Of a stretch of DNA of 64,000 bases, positions 50,361-62,776 are shown piece after piece. Under the pieces are notes generated by a model. It was given only the letters and a program-made list of their open reading frames with translations. It searched no databases and was not told the DNA's origin. The stretch is from Anopheles merus. Lineage: Eukaryota; Arthropoda; Insecta; Diptera; Culicidae. How positions within the stretch are numbered: position 1 is the first letter of the stretch; the number at the start of each line of letters is the position of its first letter. The stretch lies in assembly GCF_017562075.2 (NCBI RefSeq), contig NC_054082.1, positions 19,600,927-19,664,926 on the forward strand, in the 5' to 3' direction. The position numbers were made by a program, and so were the translations under genes.

Positions 50361-51433
50361 GCTTGCGATGCAGACGAAAGATCATCACCGACGACAGATA
50401 ATCTCATTGGCACCTAACAACGGGGTAGTAATCACTGGCAATCGCTTCATCAACTATTTATAAAAAGCCCGACCGTGTTATCCTTGCAAACCAGCAACAT
50501 ATACACACACACACCCTGGTACAGTGACAGTACCATAAGCGTTGATTGTCGAGTGCCTTTCCTCATTGGGAAGGTCCCAATTTGACTAAGCTTTATGGTT
50601 TGTCTTCTGGCAGCAGCCACCGCTCCGGACAGCGACGCTAGCGGTGGCAGTGGTGTTGAGGTCGTTGCGTCGTGGTTCACCTTTTTGCCACCGTTCTGCA
50701 GCTGAGAAAATTGTGTAAACTAAAAGATAGGGGACACACACCTACACACACCCAACACCTTTGGGGACATATTCCCGGAGCAAAACGCTAAAAAAACAGG
50801 GGGCGATCGTTTATATTCATGAATATTCCCTTTGCTGCCTTCGCCCTGTGAGTGCTTGGATAATATGTGCCGACACAGACCAACACACAAAGCCATATGT
50901 GTGGGGAATGTAGCCCTCATATGTTTGTTTGTTTGGCTTAACTACCACGAAAAGGGAGGCGGAGGCCACCTGTTTTTGTCTGAAACCCGCAAAAAGGGCA
51001 AAAAGGTGAGAAAGGAATTCATTTTCCCAAGCCCAAGGATCCCCTTACCACACGCGACAGGCAACGAAACAGAACGATGATTGTGAGTAGTTTGCGGCTT
51101 ACTCCTTTTTAGCTTCCTCCCGAATCCTGGGGCCCCGCTCCTGCGGGACCAGCTGGGTGTGCTGCCGTCCGGTATCCGGCTCACGGCGTGCGTTCCCCGC
51201 GCTCAACTGACAGTTTATTCGGGGCAGCAGCAGCCTCGCTTTCGCATCGCGATAGACCGCTCGCACATACATCGCGCGCTGTATATTAATTTAAACATCA
51301 ACTTATTCACCGCATGCCCACCCGATCTTATTTGCATACCTTTTGGCCGGTTTCAGGGGCGGAAGGTATTGTCCCACCTTTGTGCACCCATAACGGGGGA
51401 GTTGTCTTCGCTCTCTTTGCGCACTCCCCCTTT

Positions 51434-51473
51434 TCTCTCTCTCTCTCTCTCTCGCTCTCTCTCTCTCTCTTTC
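51434..51473 (+). repeat. (CT)n microsatellite
   Basis: About 40 bp of CT with one G and a T-rich end. Confidence 0.88.
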
Positions 51474-54400
51474 TCTTTTTATTTTTCAATAAGCAATAAG
51501 TTACAATCACCACGAAACTCTCTCCAACCTGTGTTTTGCTTTGTCGGTGGAAAACACCTTCTTCCCGCCGTAGTACGATGAGTGTTTTCGCGGGCTTTCC
51601 TTTCCTCCCTACGGCATACGGCAACTTTTGATTCGTTTTCGCGAAACCCGTGTTTATTGCTATTGTGCCAGTTGGCACGTTAAATTTAACGTTTATTGTT
51701 TACCTGCCGCATACCCCGTACCGGGGTTTTGCCTCATCGTCCCCGCATCGAGTCATAGTCGATGGGATGGGGTCGTTTTGTGGGCTGTTTTCATTTGGTT
51801 TATGATCAATCAACGTGTGTGTGTTTGTGTGTGTGCGTCAAACGCGCGAAACGACTTCTTCGATGGTGTTGTTTTCGGGTGTTTTGGGTCGTTTCGGTGT
51901 GATGGTTGTGTTGCATGGTCGTAAAAATGGCGCAATGCTCCACTCTGCTCTCCTGTGTTACTGTATCGGTGACGCTATAATTCAAAGCACCGTTAGCGAC
52001 GACAACAGACAGGCTTGGCGGCATACGCAAGTGCAAGTGAAAATGGTTGTGTTGGCCATTTCTTTCAAACGGGCGCTTCTATCAACTGCTTCGTCCCGAG
52101 CATTACACCCAGGTTGGACTGCGGAAAGTGTTTGCTAATGAAGTTTTCTTTGTGCTTCTCACTCCCCTCCCCTCTTGTAACATTTCTCATTAGTGTAAAA
52201 TTTAATGATCCTAACGGAAGTTGTGCGTAGTCGCTTTTCGCTTTCTAATTCGTCGGAATTACTATCATTTGCTTTCAACCCTCACCGGGCTAGCCCAAGC
52301 CGCAACCGATCGACCCGAACGGTTATGCTGATTGACAGTGTACATAGTGATGAAAGCTTTCTGTCCAAATTGCTTATTAATGGCGCGTGTGCGCTCATGT
52401 AGCAATCGATGGGAAATGTTAGAAATTTTAATTTATAAAAAATGCTAAAAAACGAAAAATTTACTCGTTTTACAATGCTTTCCCTCTTGCACACAAATTA
52501 CAACCGATCATCCCGACGCAAGCGAAGGTAGCTAAGTAGGGATTCCATTTCCTCATTAGCCGGACCCGCCCGGGAAAAGGGGGTAATCCGCTTTGCCGCA
52601 GTTAAACGGATAAATCCGGGTCCGGGGTGCGCACGAAAATACGAAAATATTGTCACATTCATCATTTGTTTTTAAATCTCTCGCTCAGCCCCGAGAGGTC
52701 CCTGAGAAAGGACAATGATGTTGGGGCTTGTGGGTAGAACCCAACCGAAAAAAGGCTACCCCGTTTCGAAGGAACGAAAATAATATGGTACACGGGCAGG
52801 AAGACCATCCTCCCAAGAAGATGTAAATCTCTCTCCTCCTTTTACGCAAACACAGCTTCCCGTGCGTTGAAAGCTACGTTTTGTTTTTATTTTATTCTCT
52901 CCCACGACGCTCTCTTTTTCTCTCTGTCGTTGCGGCAGAAAAATACCCACGCAGTTAACGCCAGCCTACGCCAACCATGCCCAGCGAGAGTACGAGTGCG
53001 GTGGAATGGTCCGGGTTGTGTGTCACGGGCACTCCACCTCGGGTCCGAGCGAAAAAAAAAGGGATAATCCTATTTGTTTGCCATGGGCTGTAAGTTTGCA
53101 GGACGAAAGTGAGAAGATACCTCGGGCTCGGCCTGTCCACCAGACATCGGTTTCAATCCCAACCCCATCCCACCCCATCTACGCTCCCATGCAGCAGCAA
53201 CCACAATCGTATAATCGCCTTCTATTGTTGTGCTGGGGCGGGAGCGCAAAAGAAAGAGAGAGAGAGAGTGAGAGACCGAGACAGTTTAGCTCCCAATCCT
53301 TACGATTGTTAGTGGTTGGCTGTACTGAAAAGGGGTTAAACCTTTGTCGTCCGGCGTCCAACGGAGGAGCCGGAGAAGCCGGGACAAGGTCAAACCAAAG
53401 TCCTCAAATCCACGAGCCAAGCCGGTTAAAAGGATCTACGGCGCTGATGTTATTTTCTATCCGATTTGTGTCCTCCTGCGGTGGCGGCGAGCATTGGGTT
53501 TTGCTGTAGTCCGACCAACATGGAGTAAAACACACACTAACTGCATCGAATTCGTCTCTCTCTCTCTCTCTTTAATCCGTTACATCAATTAATCCGCAAG
53601 TGGGTTCTTCCTTCCGTTCCAGTAATTGCTGTCGTTAGACCGTGACGAACGTTGTTGGGGCGTTGTTTTTCCAACGCTAACACTCACACACAGACACCGG
53701 CAAACTGGTGCCAACATTGTGTGGCGGTTTTGTGTGCCTCCACCTCAATGGTCGGATTATGAAAATCAATTCAAAGCAATCGTTACTACGTGCGCGCAGT
53801 AACGTTCGCCCGGTGAAGGTGGAAGAAGTTGTTCCGCCATAGTCCCAAAGCCACACGGCATGTCGAACGACCCATCGACTAACCCCGGGACAAATCCCGG
53901 GACCAAATCTCGCACTGAATGATGATGTGTGTTCGTCGCCACACCGGCTGGCCGACGCACAAGGGACGAGCCTTTGACAAAGCAAATTTTCGTCAACATC
54001 CGTTGATCCGTCGTCGTCGGCGTCGTCGTTGTCGTTGCTGCCGGGGGTACTCTCATACCATATTCTTTCGCAATTCCGACGATCAAGCCGTCGGAGTTTG
54101 GTGGTATTTAGTGGATTGGCAAAACACGTGCTTCCCCGCGAGACTTCATTGACGCACGAAAGGGAAAGCTTTCACGCAAAGGGGGAATAGAGAGTGTGAG
54201 AGAGAGAGAGCCACAGGAGAGATGCTGCAAATTGCACCACACGTAACACGTAAATTCCAATTTGTTTTGGCAGCGGATTAGCTCAAACCTCATCCTTGGT
54301 GTGTTTGTATGGTGGGCGGAGAAGGGGAGATGTATGTTTGCGTTAGCATAACCCTTTTACCCGCAATCTCGATTTGTTTACCTCCTATCCTATCCTGCTC

Positions 54401-55614
54401 GAGAGGGAAACCGTGGGGCGCATCCGGCTGCGAACAATGTGGCCGTACCTTTTTTTCCCACGGGGAATCTAACCGAACCATACATTCGTGGTTAAGCTCA
54501 CTCGTTTGACAGTGGTGGCCGTTTGTATGGGCAGCAGAGGGATGATGAGTGATAAGCGAGCAATGGGACTGGACAGGAAAGTGTGGCGGTTTTGTTCGAT
54601 TTCGACATTTTGACCGCAGACGGAAAAACAGCCACACAGGCCACGAGGCATTAGTTTAGCATTTAAAACATACCGATTAAAGGCTTAGCAAAGTGTTAAA
54701 AATTCATTCCATACTCTCACACTTACCGGTTTGTTGGGGCTGATTGGGAATGCAGCGTCCCTCCCGGGGCTGTGTGAGTTTTAATTAACAGTACGCGCGA
54801 TGTGTTCGGCTTTTTCCGTGCAAGTGCAGAACGGTCGCTTGCCTCCATTAACTAATCATAGTGCCTAATCCTATGGGTAAGCTATTGTGGTCACCGTTTG
54901 ACCTTCGTATTGTCCCGTTTCAGATGTTCTGTTTTGTTGTGTGCATTGTCGGGTAATGTTAATGACAACAAATAATGGCTACAAACAACAACATATCTTA
55001 CAATTAACAACGAATGGATCTCTTGAGGATTTGTACGGTGTTGAACACTTAAAAATTGAATATTTAGATCTTTTTCGATTGCATGCAAATTAAATATGAG
55101 TATGAACATCATGAAATATTCATAGAATTGAGTTACTTTAGGTAAACTAATGCAAAACTGTTTCATGAGGTATCTGCATTCTGAAAACCCAAATCCGACA
55201 CGAAACTCACAGTGTGTTTTCTTTGCTCTGAACAATTTCAAACATAACAAGTCAACAAGTAATTGACAATTTCACAAAATACCAACAATCAATTAATGTC
55301 TCATTTCGATGGAGAAGGGATTTCTGCCGTAATTAATCAATTATTCAACAAAATAAACTCTTGCTTAAAATTGAATATAAAATAAACAGAGAATTTCCAC
55401 CTTTCCAGCTTGTGCCACACTGTACGTTTCAAACGCACTAGCCTAGTGCACTCGCTCGTTAAAATGAAAATGCTACCAAATGAATTCTTGCGTTTGAAGG
55501 TTCGCCCTTTCTCGCTCTAGTTTCGCTATTTGCTCGACCAAAAGTCAACATTCCTTCAATGTTTATGCAATGGACACTGTAAAGACACGAGCAGAAGCAA
55601 AAGCGTTCCCTCTG

Positions 55615-55639
55615 CACACACACACACACACACACACAC
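55615..55639 (+). repeat. (CA)n microsatellite
   Basis: About 25 bp of pure CA. Confidence 0.88.
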
Positions 55640-58516
55640 GCACCAAATAGTGACCGTGCAAATACACCCCAGCCCATACTGCACCTGCACCTTGAACGAG
55701 ATATCGATGCAGAGTGCAATTCCGCTGGGCATTTACTTGCCCATTAATTGGCTGGAGCGATCGCTGTTCCCGCCCCCTCTTCGATCTCGGTAAACAGCAA
55801 AACCACCGACACAACGCATTGTGCAGCGTGCAATTTTGTCCCACTGCTTTAGGGACCATCTGGGGGTACCACCCCGGACCCCGCCCCGCCAACATTATGC
55901 GATCGTTAGCCCTGTGTGTGTGTGCTCTGTTACGCAGCTGTTGGAAAGGAAGCAAATTCCCCCATGGCCGGGGATAGTGGCGCAAGCGGCCGGTACATGT
56001 TTGTGTAACTTGTTGAAGTTTGGATTTTGCGGTTTTGTGAACAAAATCGGCCCATCCATCGCTTAGCCACGCCGACAGGGGTACATACACGATGCGCGAC
56101 GAACACCTCTGTCCCCATGTCGAGGTGAGGTGAACATTTGCGTTTGCGGTTCGGACGCATTTTCTGCCAATTTTCTCACGTAACCACGTAAGGGGGCGAG
56201 AGTTGCTAATTGGAATTACATTGCCACAGCGCAAAGGTAACGCCTACGGTCGGTTCAATGTTTGAAAATCGACTCCTGGGAAACGTGGGAACAGTTTTGC
56301 GATTAGCACTGATTAAAACAATCAAACAATAGATGCGTATATGCCCAAAACTGTGATGTCACAACAAAAACAAAATCCAATCTTTTTCCGTTTTTGGGAT
56401 ATGTTCGCATCAGTACGTAGACATCCTTCTCGTGTATTTTCTTAGAACGACTAAAAACTAGATCTAGAGAACTTCAAACAAAATGAAGTAACACCATGAT
56501 ACGCAGTGGCTCTGCGTCAACGGTGCAATCGAAAACCGCATACCGTCAAGCGTAGTTCCGGTGATAAAAAGGGGTATTTGGGTGTTTTCCTTTTTTTTAC
56601 AATCCCAGCTAGTGGTTTGCACACATCTCGCCCACGACCTCTGTGTGGTTCTGGTTCGATTCGGATTGCGGATATTTTGCCTGCTCGATTCCGGAAATTT
56701 TGTTCCTAGTTGAAAACCACAAAATCGCTAAACCGACGGACCCGACTGTAGCGATTCCGAGCATTATATCAGCAGCGATAAGAGGTTGGGTGTGCTACGG
56801 CATTGTGTTGGTGGCAAAGATGTGTTGTTTGTTAAAAATAGTAGTTTTAATATTGCTGTGAAAATACCAAACAATGCTAGTATTTTTTTACCTAAAAAAT
56901 TGGTTTTTATTGTTCTAAATATAAAATACTTCAATTCCTACAAATAGGGAAAATATCTACATTACTGTAGAAGAACAAATACTATTGCACTTTACAATTA
57001 CTACGGTCAGACATTAACAATATCTTGTGATTGGCTCATTTAATCCTTCAAAACAAATGAAAGAGCGATAAAAAATGGTCAAAACGTTAAATAAATAGTG
57101 AGTTCACACATAGCAAAAGACTCAATACATTTTGTACTGGGGCGAGATGCTTAGTGATATTAGGGTATATGATTATAGGAATTGATACCAAACTTTCAAC
57201 AACACCCATTGGCTCAACGGCCCAATGGTCGTAAAACTGCACAAGGCAGAAAGCTGTTCACCCTCCACCGGAAGACAACAACCACAGCAAAAAAAAGCAA
57301 AGTAATGCCCCAAACAAACCAAACACTTTGCGGCGTACCGTGGAAAACGATTACTGCCCTGTGCGGCTCAAGCGGCCCGGCAGACCGAACCAGACATATT
57401 TTCCTTACAATCAATTAAGCTAAATAAATTGAGTTATTCGAAGTTATAAAATTTCACCGTTATTACTTCGGCACAGCCAGTTGTGACCGGCTTGCTGCTC
57501 ATCCACTTTAGGCTGGGTGAAGGTAAGAGATGGACAGAGATGGTTCGGGGTACCAATCACAGGACGAGCCGGCACAAAACACAAGGATGGCGGGGAATAT
57601 TTATTTTTGGTTCACCGATTCCTTCAGGTCTTCCTTTGTACTGCCACTACTCGTTTTCATGGTACACGATTTTTTGGATGAACGAACGGGAAACCCCACG
57701 CCAACGGGGGCGGATACACACGAATGCTGACCACGCCATGCAAAGGGCAACGACGACGGCGACGACACCAGTGGGAACTTTATTCAATTGTCAATCGTTT
57801 CGGTACGTTTGAATGGCGCACCCCCTGGTAGAGATGGCAGAGCCGGTGGTCCCTGTCGGTCTGGCGGAGCAATAATAGTCATCCTCACCGACCAAACGAT
57901 GTGTGACCGAACCATGCAAAACATGCGCTGGGCTGCGTTCAAAGAGGGCCGTCTCTCGTACATTCATTGGCCGCAATCCGATTCTGGTCCCGTGTGTGTT
58001 CGGCATGGTGTGTGTTGAAGAAGAATTCAAATAAACGTCAACCTATAGCGCACGGTTTCATGTGCTACGGCAAACCAGTAATATGAGGTCCTGACCCAAG
58101 CAAAAGGATATTTAAAAAAAAAATTGCCCCCTTTCCCCTTCAAAAAAACTCTCGCACAGAACACATTCTAATATCAGACTCGTAAAGGGAAAACGACAAG
58201 AGCAAAACAAAAACACATGTGTAGTAAAAGTTCAAACAAACCCCTCCCCCCATCCCAGCCCTTCCGGGACCCCCGAACAACCCCCGGTTGAATGGTTTGG
58301 CCCGATTGCGCCAGTGTCTCATCGGTTCGCACTAATGCTGCTCCTGCGAAAGGCGAATAACATTTTGTCCCAATTTCATCGTCCCACGGGAGTGCCCGGA
58401 CGTGGTCGCTTCTAGTTTTTTTTTCCGTCGTCATCATCGCCGTCATACTATCAACCTCGCATAGAATTCTCATCTATTCACTTCCCTTCTCTCTTCGTCC
58501 CGATTTTCTCCGGCAG

Positions 58517-58638
58517 GTCTCGTGGAATCAGAACTCATTTCCGCTGCAGCCAACCGACCGGCGTACGATGTCGTCCAGGGGCAACCGGCACACGCTCACC
58601 ATACGCCACGTGCAGCAGGAAGACTTTGGCAACTACAG
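58517..58638 (+). CDS. klg: klg coding exon E: second half of Ig domain 3
   Basis: Acceptor CCGGCAG ends at 58516 and donor GTTAGT begins at 58639. Forty codons plus two bases. It encodes the core tryptophan (W193 in VSWNQNSFPL), a TDRRTMSSRGNRHTL segment and IRHVQQEDFGNY. The last two bases join exon F to give a serine, completing an NYS glycosylation sequon (N229) directly before the second Ig3 cysteine. Confidence 0.95.
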
Positions 58639-59098
58639 GTTAGTGGTGGAATCCATTTTTTTTTTATTTTAATCGACCCATGTGTAGCGTGTGTGTGTGC
58701 AACCGTGCCATTCTGCCCGGAATGCAATCTGCATAGCGGCGCGGGTCTGAATAGAGCTTCTAATATCCCCCGTTTTGGACAGATGAAAGGAAATGGTGAT
58801 ACTGAGCGGGGAAAGTGAACACTCTCGCCCAATATCCTCGAGCTTGTACCGAAATTGTTGGACGCTTCATTTGGGCACGGTCAGGGTACGCACACACACA
58901 TGCAAGCGCCAAATGAAGCCACCCAGTGGACGAATCCGAGTTGGGTTGGTTTAGGAAAAAAAAGGGCACACAAATGAACATGCCCAGTGCGTCATCGTTT
59001 GCCAATGTTTGCCCCGGCACCAGTGCTGTGTCTACGATGACCGGATGACCGATTTCTGTCTAATGATTTGGCACTGCTTTTCCCGCCACCATCCACAG
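58639..59098 (+). other. klg: klg intron E/F, 460 bp
   Basis: Phase 2 intron with GTTAGT donor (a weaker variant of GTAAGT) and ATCCACAG acceptor. Nothing else recognised inside it apart from a short CA run near 58890. Confidence 0.88.
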
Positions 59099-59279
59099 CT
59101 GCGTTGCGGACAACTCGCTGGGCCGTTCGAAGAAGTACATGGAGGTTTCGGGGCGGCCAGGGCCGGCCGATTTCCTGTCGCCGCCGTGGAGCCGCTCAAC
59201 GGACAGCTTTAACCTGACCTGGAAAGTCGAGAGCTACCCACCGCTGCAGGAGGTCCGGCTGCTCTACCGGAAGCTGATG
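59099..59279 (+). CDS. klg: klg coding exon F: end of Ig3 and start of the fibronectin III domain
   Basis: Acceptor CCACAG ends at 59098 and donor GTAAGC begins at 59280. One base plus 60 codons. It starts with the second Ig3 cysteine (C232 in CVADNSLGRSKKY), then a SGRPGPADFLSPPW linker, then the first strands of an FNIII domain with its hallmark tryptophan (W272 in FNLTWKVESYPPL). An NLT sequon sits at N269. It ends LLYRKLM on a codon boundary. Confidence 0.95.
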
Positions 59280-59397
59280 GTAAGCGGCTGATTCTCTACC
59301 CGAACCGAGTTTCGGCCAAGACCGAGTCCCCGTTTTGTTGGCTAAAATTGTTGATCCGATTCTTCGTTTTTGTTTTTTTTTCCCCACCACTCCACAG
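59280..59397 (+). other. klg: klg intron F/G, 118 bp
   Basis: Phase 0, GTAAGC to CCACAG, with a T-rich tract before the acceptor. Its length is not a multiple of three and it carries in-frame stops. Confidence 0.88.
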
Positions 59398-59571
59398 ATG
59401 AACGAAACCTTCCAGCAGCCTGGCCGATGGCACGACGTCATCCTAACGCCCGCCCCCCGGCCCCCATCGGAACCGTTGACGCACGTGATGGCGTTCACAC
59501 TGCGCGGGCTGCAGCACAGCTCGGTGTACGAGGCGATCGTGCAGGCGAAAAATCGCTACGGCTGGAACGAG
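59398..59571 (+). CDS. klg: klg coding exon G: second half of the fibronectin III domain
   Basis: Acceptor TCCACAG ends at 59397 and donor GTAAGC begins at 59572. Fifty-eight codons in phase 0 at both ends. It encodes MNETFQQPGRWHDV (sequon N293), a proline-rich loop (TPAPRPPSEP), then the LRGL...SSVYEAIVQAKNRYGWNE strand with the conserved FNIII tyrosine (Y335). NRYGW is typical of FNIII domains in insect and vertebrate adhesion proteins. Confidence 0.95.
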
Positions 59572-59666
59572 GTAAGCAGGATTTGGCGGGGGCTCTGTAA
59601 CTCTTCCTTCACTGATCGCACGTTTTTCCTTCTCTCTCACACACACACACACTTTACCCGCGACAG
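59572..59666 (+). other. klg: klg intron G/H, 95 bp
   Basis: Phase 0, GTAAGC to GCGACAG, with a short CA run (about 59638-59651) in place of a strong pyrimidine tract. Confidence 0.85.
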
Positions 59667-59888
59667 GTGAGCGACATCTTCCAGTTCTACACGCAGCGAA
59701 TATCGTCCGACATACACTCGGAGGAGATGCAGGTCGCTAGCTCGACGTCGCGCTCCGGGGCCACCACGCTGCACCGGACCGCACCACCGGTCGGAACGGC
59801 CTGGACGCTGCTGACGCTACTGGCTACGCTCATCCCTTGGCTGCTGCTGCACGGTGGCACGCTTGCCGATCGCTCCAAGGTCAACTAA
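59667..59888 (+). CDS. klg: klg terminal coding exon H: end of FNIII, linker and hydrophobic C-terminus
   Basis: Acceptor GACAG ends at 59666. Seventy-three codons and TAA at 59886-59888. It finishes the FNIII domain (VSDIFQFYTQR), then a Ser/Thr-rich linker (residues 370-384) that could hold a GPI attachment site, then a hydrophobic segment at 393-411 rich in Leu, and a short polar tail (HGGTLADRSKVN). Klingon is known as a membrane-anchored protein. A GPI signal is the likely reading, but the 12-residue polar tail after the hydrophobic run is unusual for one, so a single transmembrane helix remains possible. Confidence 0.93.
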   Translation: MSDIFQFYTQRISSDIHSEEMQVASSTSRSGATTLHRTAPPVGTAWTLLTLLATLIPWLLLHGGTLADRSKVN

Positions 59889-60008
59889 GGCAACTAAGCC
59901 GCGCCAGCATTGGATCAGCACCCGGATGTGACCGAAGCAACCGACCCGTTCGCGAGCCGATGTTTGCGGACACGTTAGACTGTAAGTTTTCTTTACCGAA
60001 TGGAGGAC

Positions 60009-60044
60009 ACCGGGGCAAGGAGGAAAAAACCGGGGCAAGGAGGA
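60009..60044 (+). repeat. Tandem duplication, 16-bp unit with 20-bp period
   Basis: The 16-mer ACCGGGGCAAGGAGGA occurs at 60009-60024 and again at 60029-60044, separated by four A's. Confidence 0.85.
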
Positions 60045-61217
60045 CTGCTGCATCCGGGAGAGTGCTGCGTTTCAACAAACCCCCTTCCCCGCTGCAGCCG
60101 TGTTCGATCGTCATCAGAACGTGCCAGCGCAGAAAATGCTTCTTCAATATCCAGCCGTCAGCTTAAATTGTAACGAGCCATTCCAAATCATCCAACATTC
60201 CAACGAGGGCTGGAGCGAAAGGACAGGTCCAGACACTCCCAAGACGCATACCGAGCCGATACAATCGATAAGACCTTGTACAGGCCTTGGCAGGCACGGT
60301 CGCGTGACGGGCAGACAAAAGTGGACCGTACTTTGATAATTAGCTAGAGGGCAAAACAGGCTGGCAAGGCAAACTAAAGCTTGTGTCTGTGTATGAAAGC
60401 AGAAGGGAGGGGGAGGGGGGATGATGTAGCAAACGGACACCCATACATATGCCAAAGATTCGATACAAAGCACACACGCACACACACACGCAGAGCAATT
60501 TTCTGTGCGCTTTTGAACTTTTCCCCCGATTCCTTCCCTGTTCGCGACCTCCTGCCTGAAAAGAACGGTCCTTTCATTATGTATAGATGTATATGTGTGT
60601 GTGTGCGTGTCAAACTTCGTACTAGTTTAGGAGATCGAGGGGAAGGGCTCACCTTAGAAACTTTAGTGATGCTTGCACATTTGGTCACCGCCGGCCCGCC
60701 GTAACTCTCGTGTATATACTCGCATACTCCTGCACACGATGTCCTGTGGCGCTAGAGATCCGCCACCATCATCTGCCACGCATCTCATTGAGCATCACAC
60801 ACACACACACAACCGTGGAGGGCGCATCAGAACCTCCTCCACATAAGGGAACCGCCGGGCAGCAGATGGAGGCCGGGAATGTTCGGGAAAATCGAAAACT
60901 TTTGCTTGTACCTTGTACTACCACCACCACCGCCGGTGGTCCACCTCGCTCGTGAAATCAGAGCGAACAGGCTCGTGATAGGTGACAGACAACGGCCAAA
61001 CGCCGTGACACACGACACAGCGAACAAAGTTGTACGAGCAGCCTCGCCTGGCATCATTACTAATGCAACAACGACAGGCAAAGAATCGGCAACGACCGTG
61101 GTGTGGCGTGCTGGCAGTGGAAGGGTGCCGATGCTTTGCCGAATGTCTGGATGCCGGGTTGTGTCCCCGGTGTCCCGTGTGTGTGTGCAGCTAATGTTTA
61201 GATAAAGTCTTAAGCAA

Positions 61218-61223
61218 ATTAAA
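61218..61223 (+). terminator. Candidate poly(A) signal for klg
   Basis: ATTAAA, the common variant hexamer, is followed about 25 bp downstream by a GT-rich element (61243-61268), the usual arrangement of a cleavage site. A second ATTAAA lies near 61774. Placement is by motif only. Confidence 0.3.
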
Positions 61224-61719
61224 ATCCATTCGGCTGCGCGTTTCGTGTGTCGTGTGGCGCGCGTGTGCGCCATATGCTTTTCACGTTGTCAAAAGGACGA
61301 GCGAGAGATTCGCTACATCCTACCAACAACTCGTGTGCCCAATCCAAACCCTCCCCGTACGGGTGTGAACGCCAGCACATGATACCACTTTTTGAACCCC
61401 TCGTACACGCGCGCTCACCCACTGTCTTTTGTAAATACATTTTAAACCATTGTTTTGATTATCAAAAAGTCAACCTTTTGCCGTTCGGCGCCACGCTTCC
61501 CCCAGGAGGGGGGCCTCGTTTAACAAAAACGCCCACGGAACGTTTCAATAATGAGATATGACGAAGTTATTACCCATCGCACATACACACATGGCGAAGT
61601 AGGCGGAATATGGCGGAATGGTTGTAGGGGATCGCTGGAAACGCTCATGCCGTCACCGTGGGCCGGGGAAAACTTTCCGAAAATCGTTCCATCGTTGCAT
61701 CTATCTCTTTCTCTCCCTT

Positions 61720-61738
61720 TCTCTCTCTCTCTCTCTCA
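61720..61738 (+). repeat. (CT)n microsatellite
   Basis: About 19 bp of pure CT at the end of a longer pyrimidine-rich stretch. Confidence 0.75.
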
Positions 61739-62714
61739 CTCGGTCTCCGTTTCTCGGGAGGCAGTGCAGAATCAATTAAAATGTGAAAATATACAAACAC
61801 TCGAAACGAGCGAACTGCTGTGCTGCCTTTCCAACCATTTTCCCAATATCGACTCAGCCTATCGAGGCCCCTGGCACACACACACACACACACAAGCCAA
61901 ACCAAGCCCACTCACACACCCACTTTGTTTTCTCTGTGCGCAAGTTTTGCCGCCACTGTACCCACAAGGCTTACAAGGACAACGATGCGGAGCGGGCCCG
62001 ATCGTAGCCCGAGTTTGCCTAACGATCACACCCTGCAGCTGTAGAGGTTGTTGTGCTACTGGTCGCCTGCTGTTTTGTTAGTAGACAATTTGGCAAACTT
62101 TATCAAACTTTGTCCAGCTCTCTGTCCCCCCCTCTCTTTTCTCTTCACTCCCATTTGTTGCGCGTCCCAGCCTCTAACCATCACAAATCGAACGGGCCAA
62201 TCGATTTGAAAAAAGGAAATACTGTTCCATAAATTGCTCAGGCGCACAGCCGTGGGTTGGTGAGGGGTTCTAAAACGAAATTAGTATCTTTTCTCTACTA
62301 AATTTCAAAACAAAAAGAGGAACCTTACCATCCGAGATGGTGAATGGTCTCTTCTTCCCACCCTGAGGGGATATTTTTCGGTTTCGATCAAGTGAGGACT
62401 TGCCTTCCAGCGCGGATAGGATTAGCGACGATTCCGCTTGCGCCCTTTTTGACGGAGCGTTATGCTTTTTGTCAACCGTCCACTGCTGACGTGCGTTTTG
62501 TCTCTCCCGGGGCTGCACATTCTTTTGTGTGGTTTTTAACACTTCTACCCCCTCCTCGAAGCCCTGCCCCCTCCCTTGGCTTTCCCAAAGGGTCGGTTCG
62601 GTCCTTAAAAAGGAAAGTTCTCCTTTTTGAAAAGAAAAATGTTGAGCGTTTTTCTTTCCCCTTGCGTGTTGTTTTTTTCCTCGCATACTTTTAATCCATC
62701 TGTATGCGCGTGTT

Positions 62715-62715
<1 letters not shown>

Positions 62716-62775
<60 letters not shown>
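62716..62775 (+). repeat. (TG)n microsatellite, 60 bp
   Basis: Uninterrupted TG repeat of about 30 units. Confidence 0.95.

Positions 62776-62776
<1 letters not shown>

Larger units (their letters stand above)
40909..58516 (+). other. klg: klg intron D/E, 17.6 kb
   Basis: Phase 0 intron, GTAAGT to GGCAG. It holds a small Ly6-like signal-peptide ORF (42899-43009), TG tracts (42485, 45724, 47524, 49201), a large GA/GAAA tract (47976-48066), a G21 run (48406-48426), CT tracts (49894, 51434), a CA tract (55615) and AT-rich stretches near 55000-55400 and 56860-57180. The longer open frames here, including 223- and 241-codon ones on the minus strand, look non-coding. Confidence 0.85.
59889..61223 (+). 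other. klg: Putative klg 3' UTR
   Basis: Sequence after the klg stop codon. It holds a near-perfect 20-bp tandem duplication (60009-60044), a TGTATATA Pumilio-type motif (60711-60718) and several short CA/TG runs. The end is placed provisionally at ATTAAA 61218-61223, the first acceptable poly(A) hexamer I noticed. No AATAAA was seen earlier. Confidence 0.4.

Noticed and set aside
55563..56234. A 223-codon minus-strand frame
   Set aside because: It includes a Cys-Val run from a CA tract, has no recognisable motif, and lies in intron sequence with no splice support.
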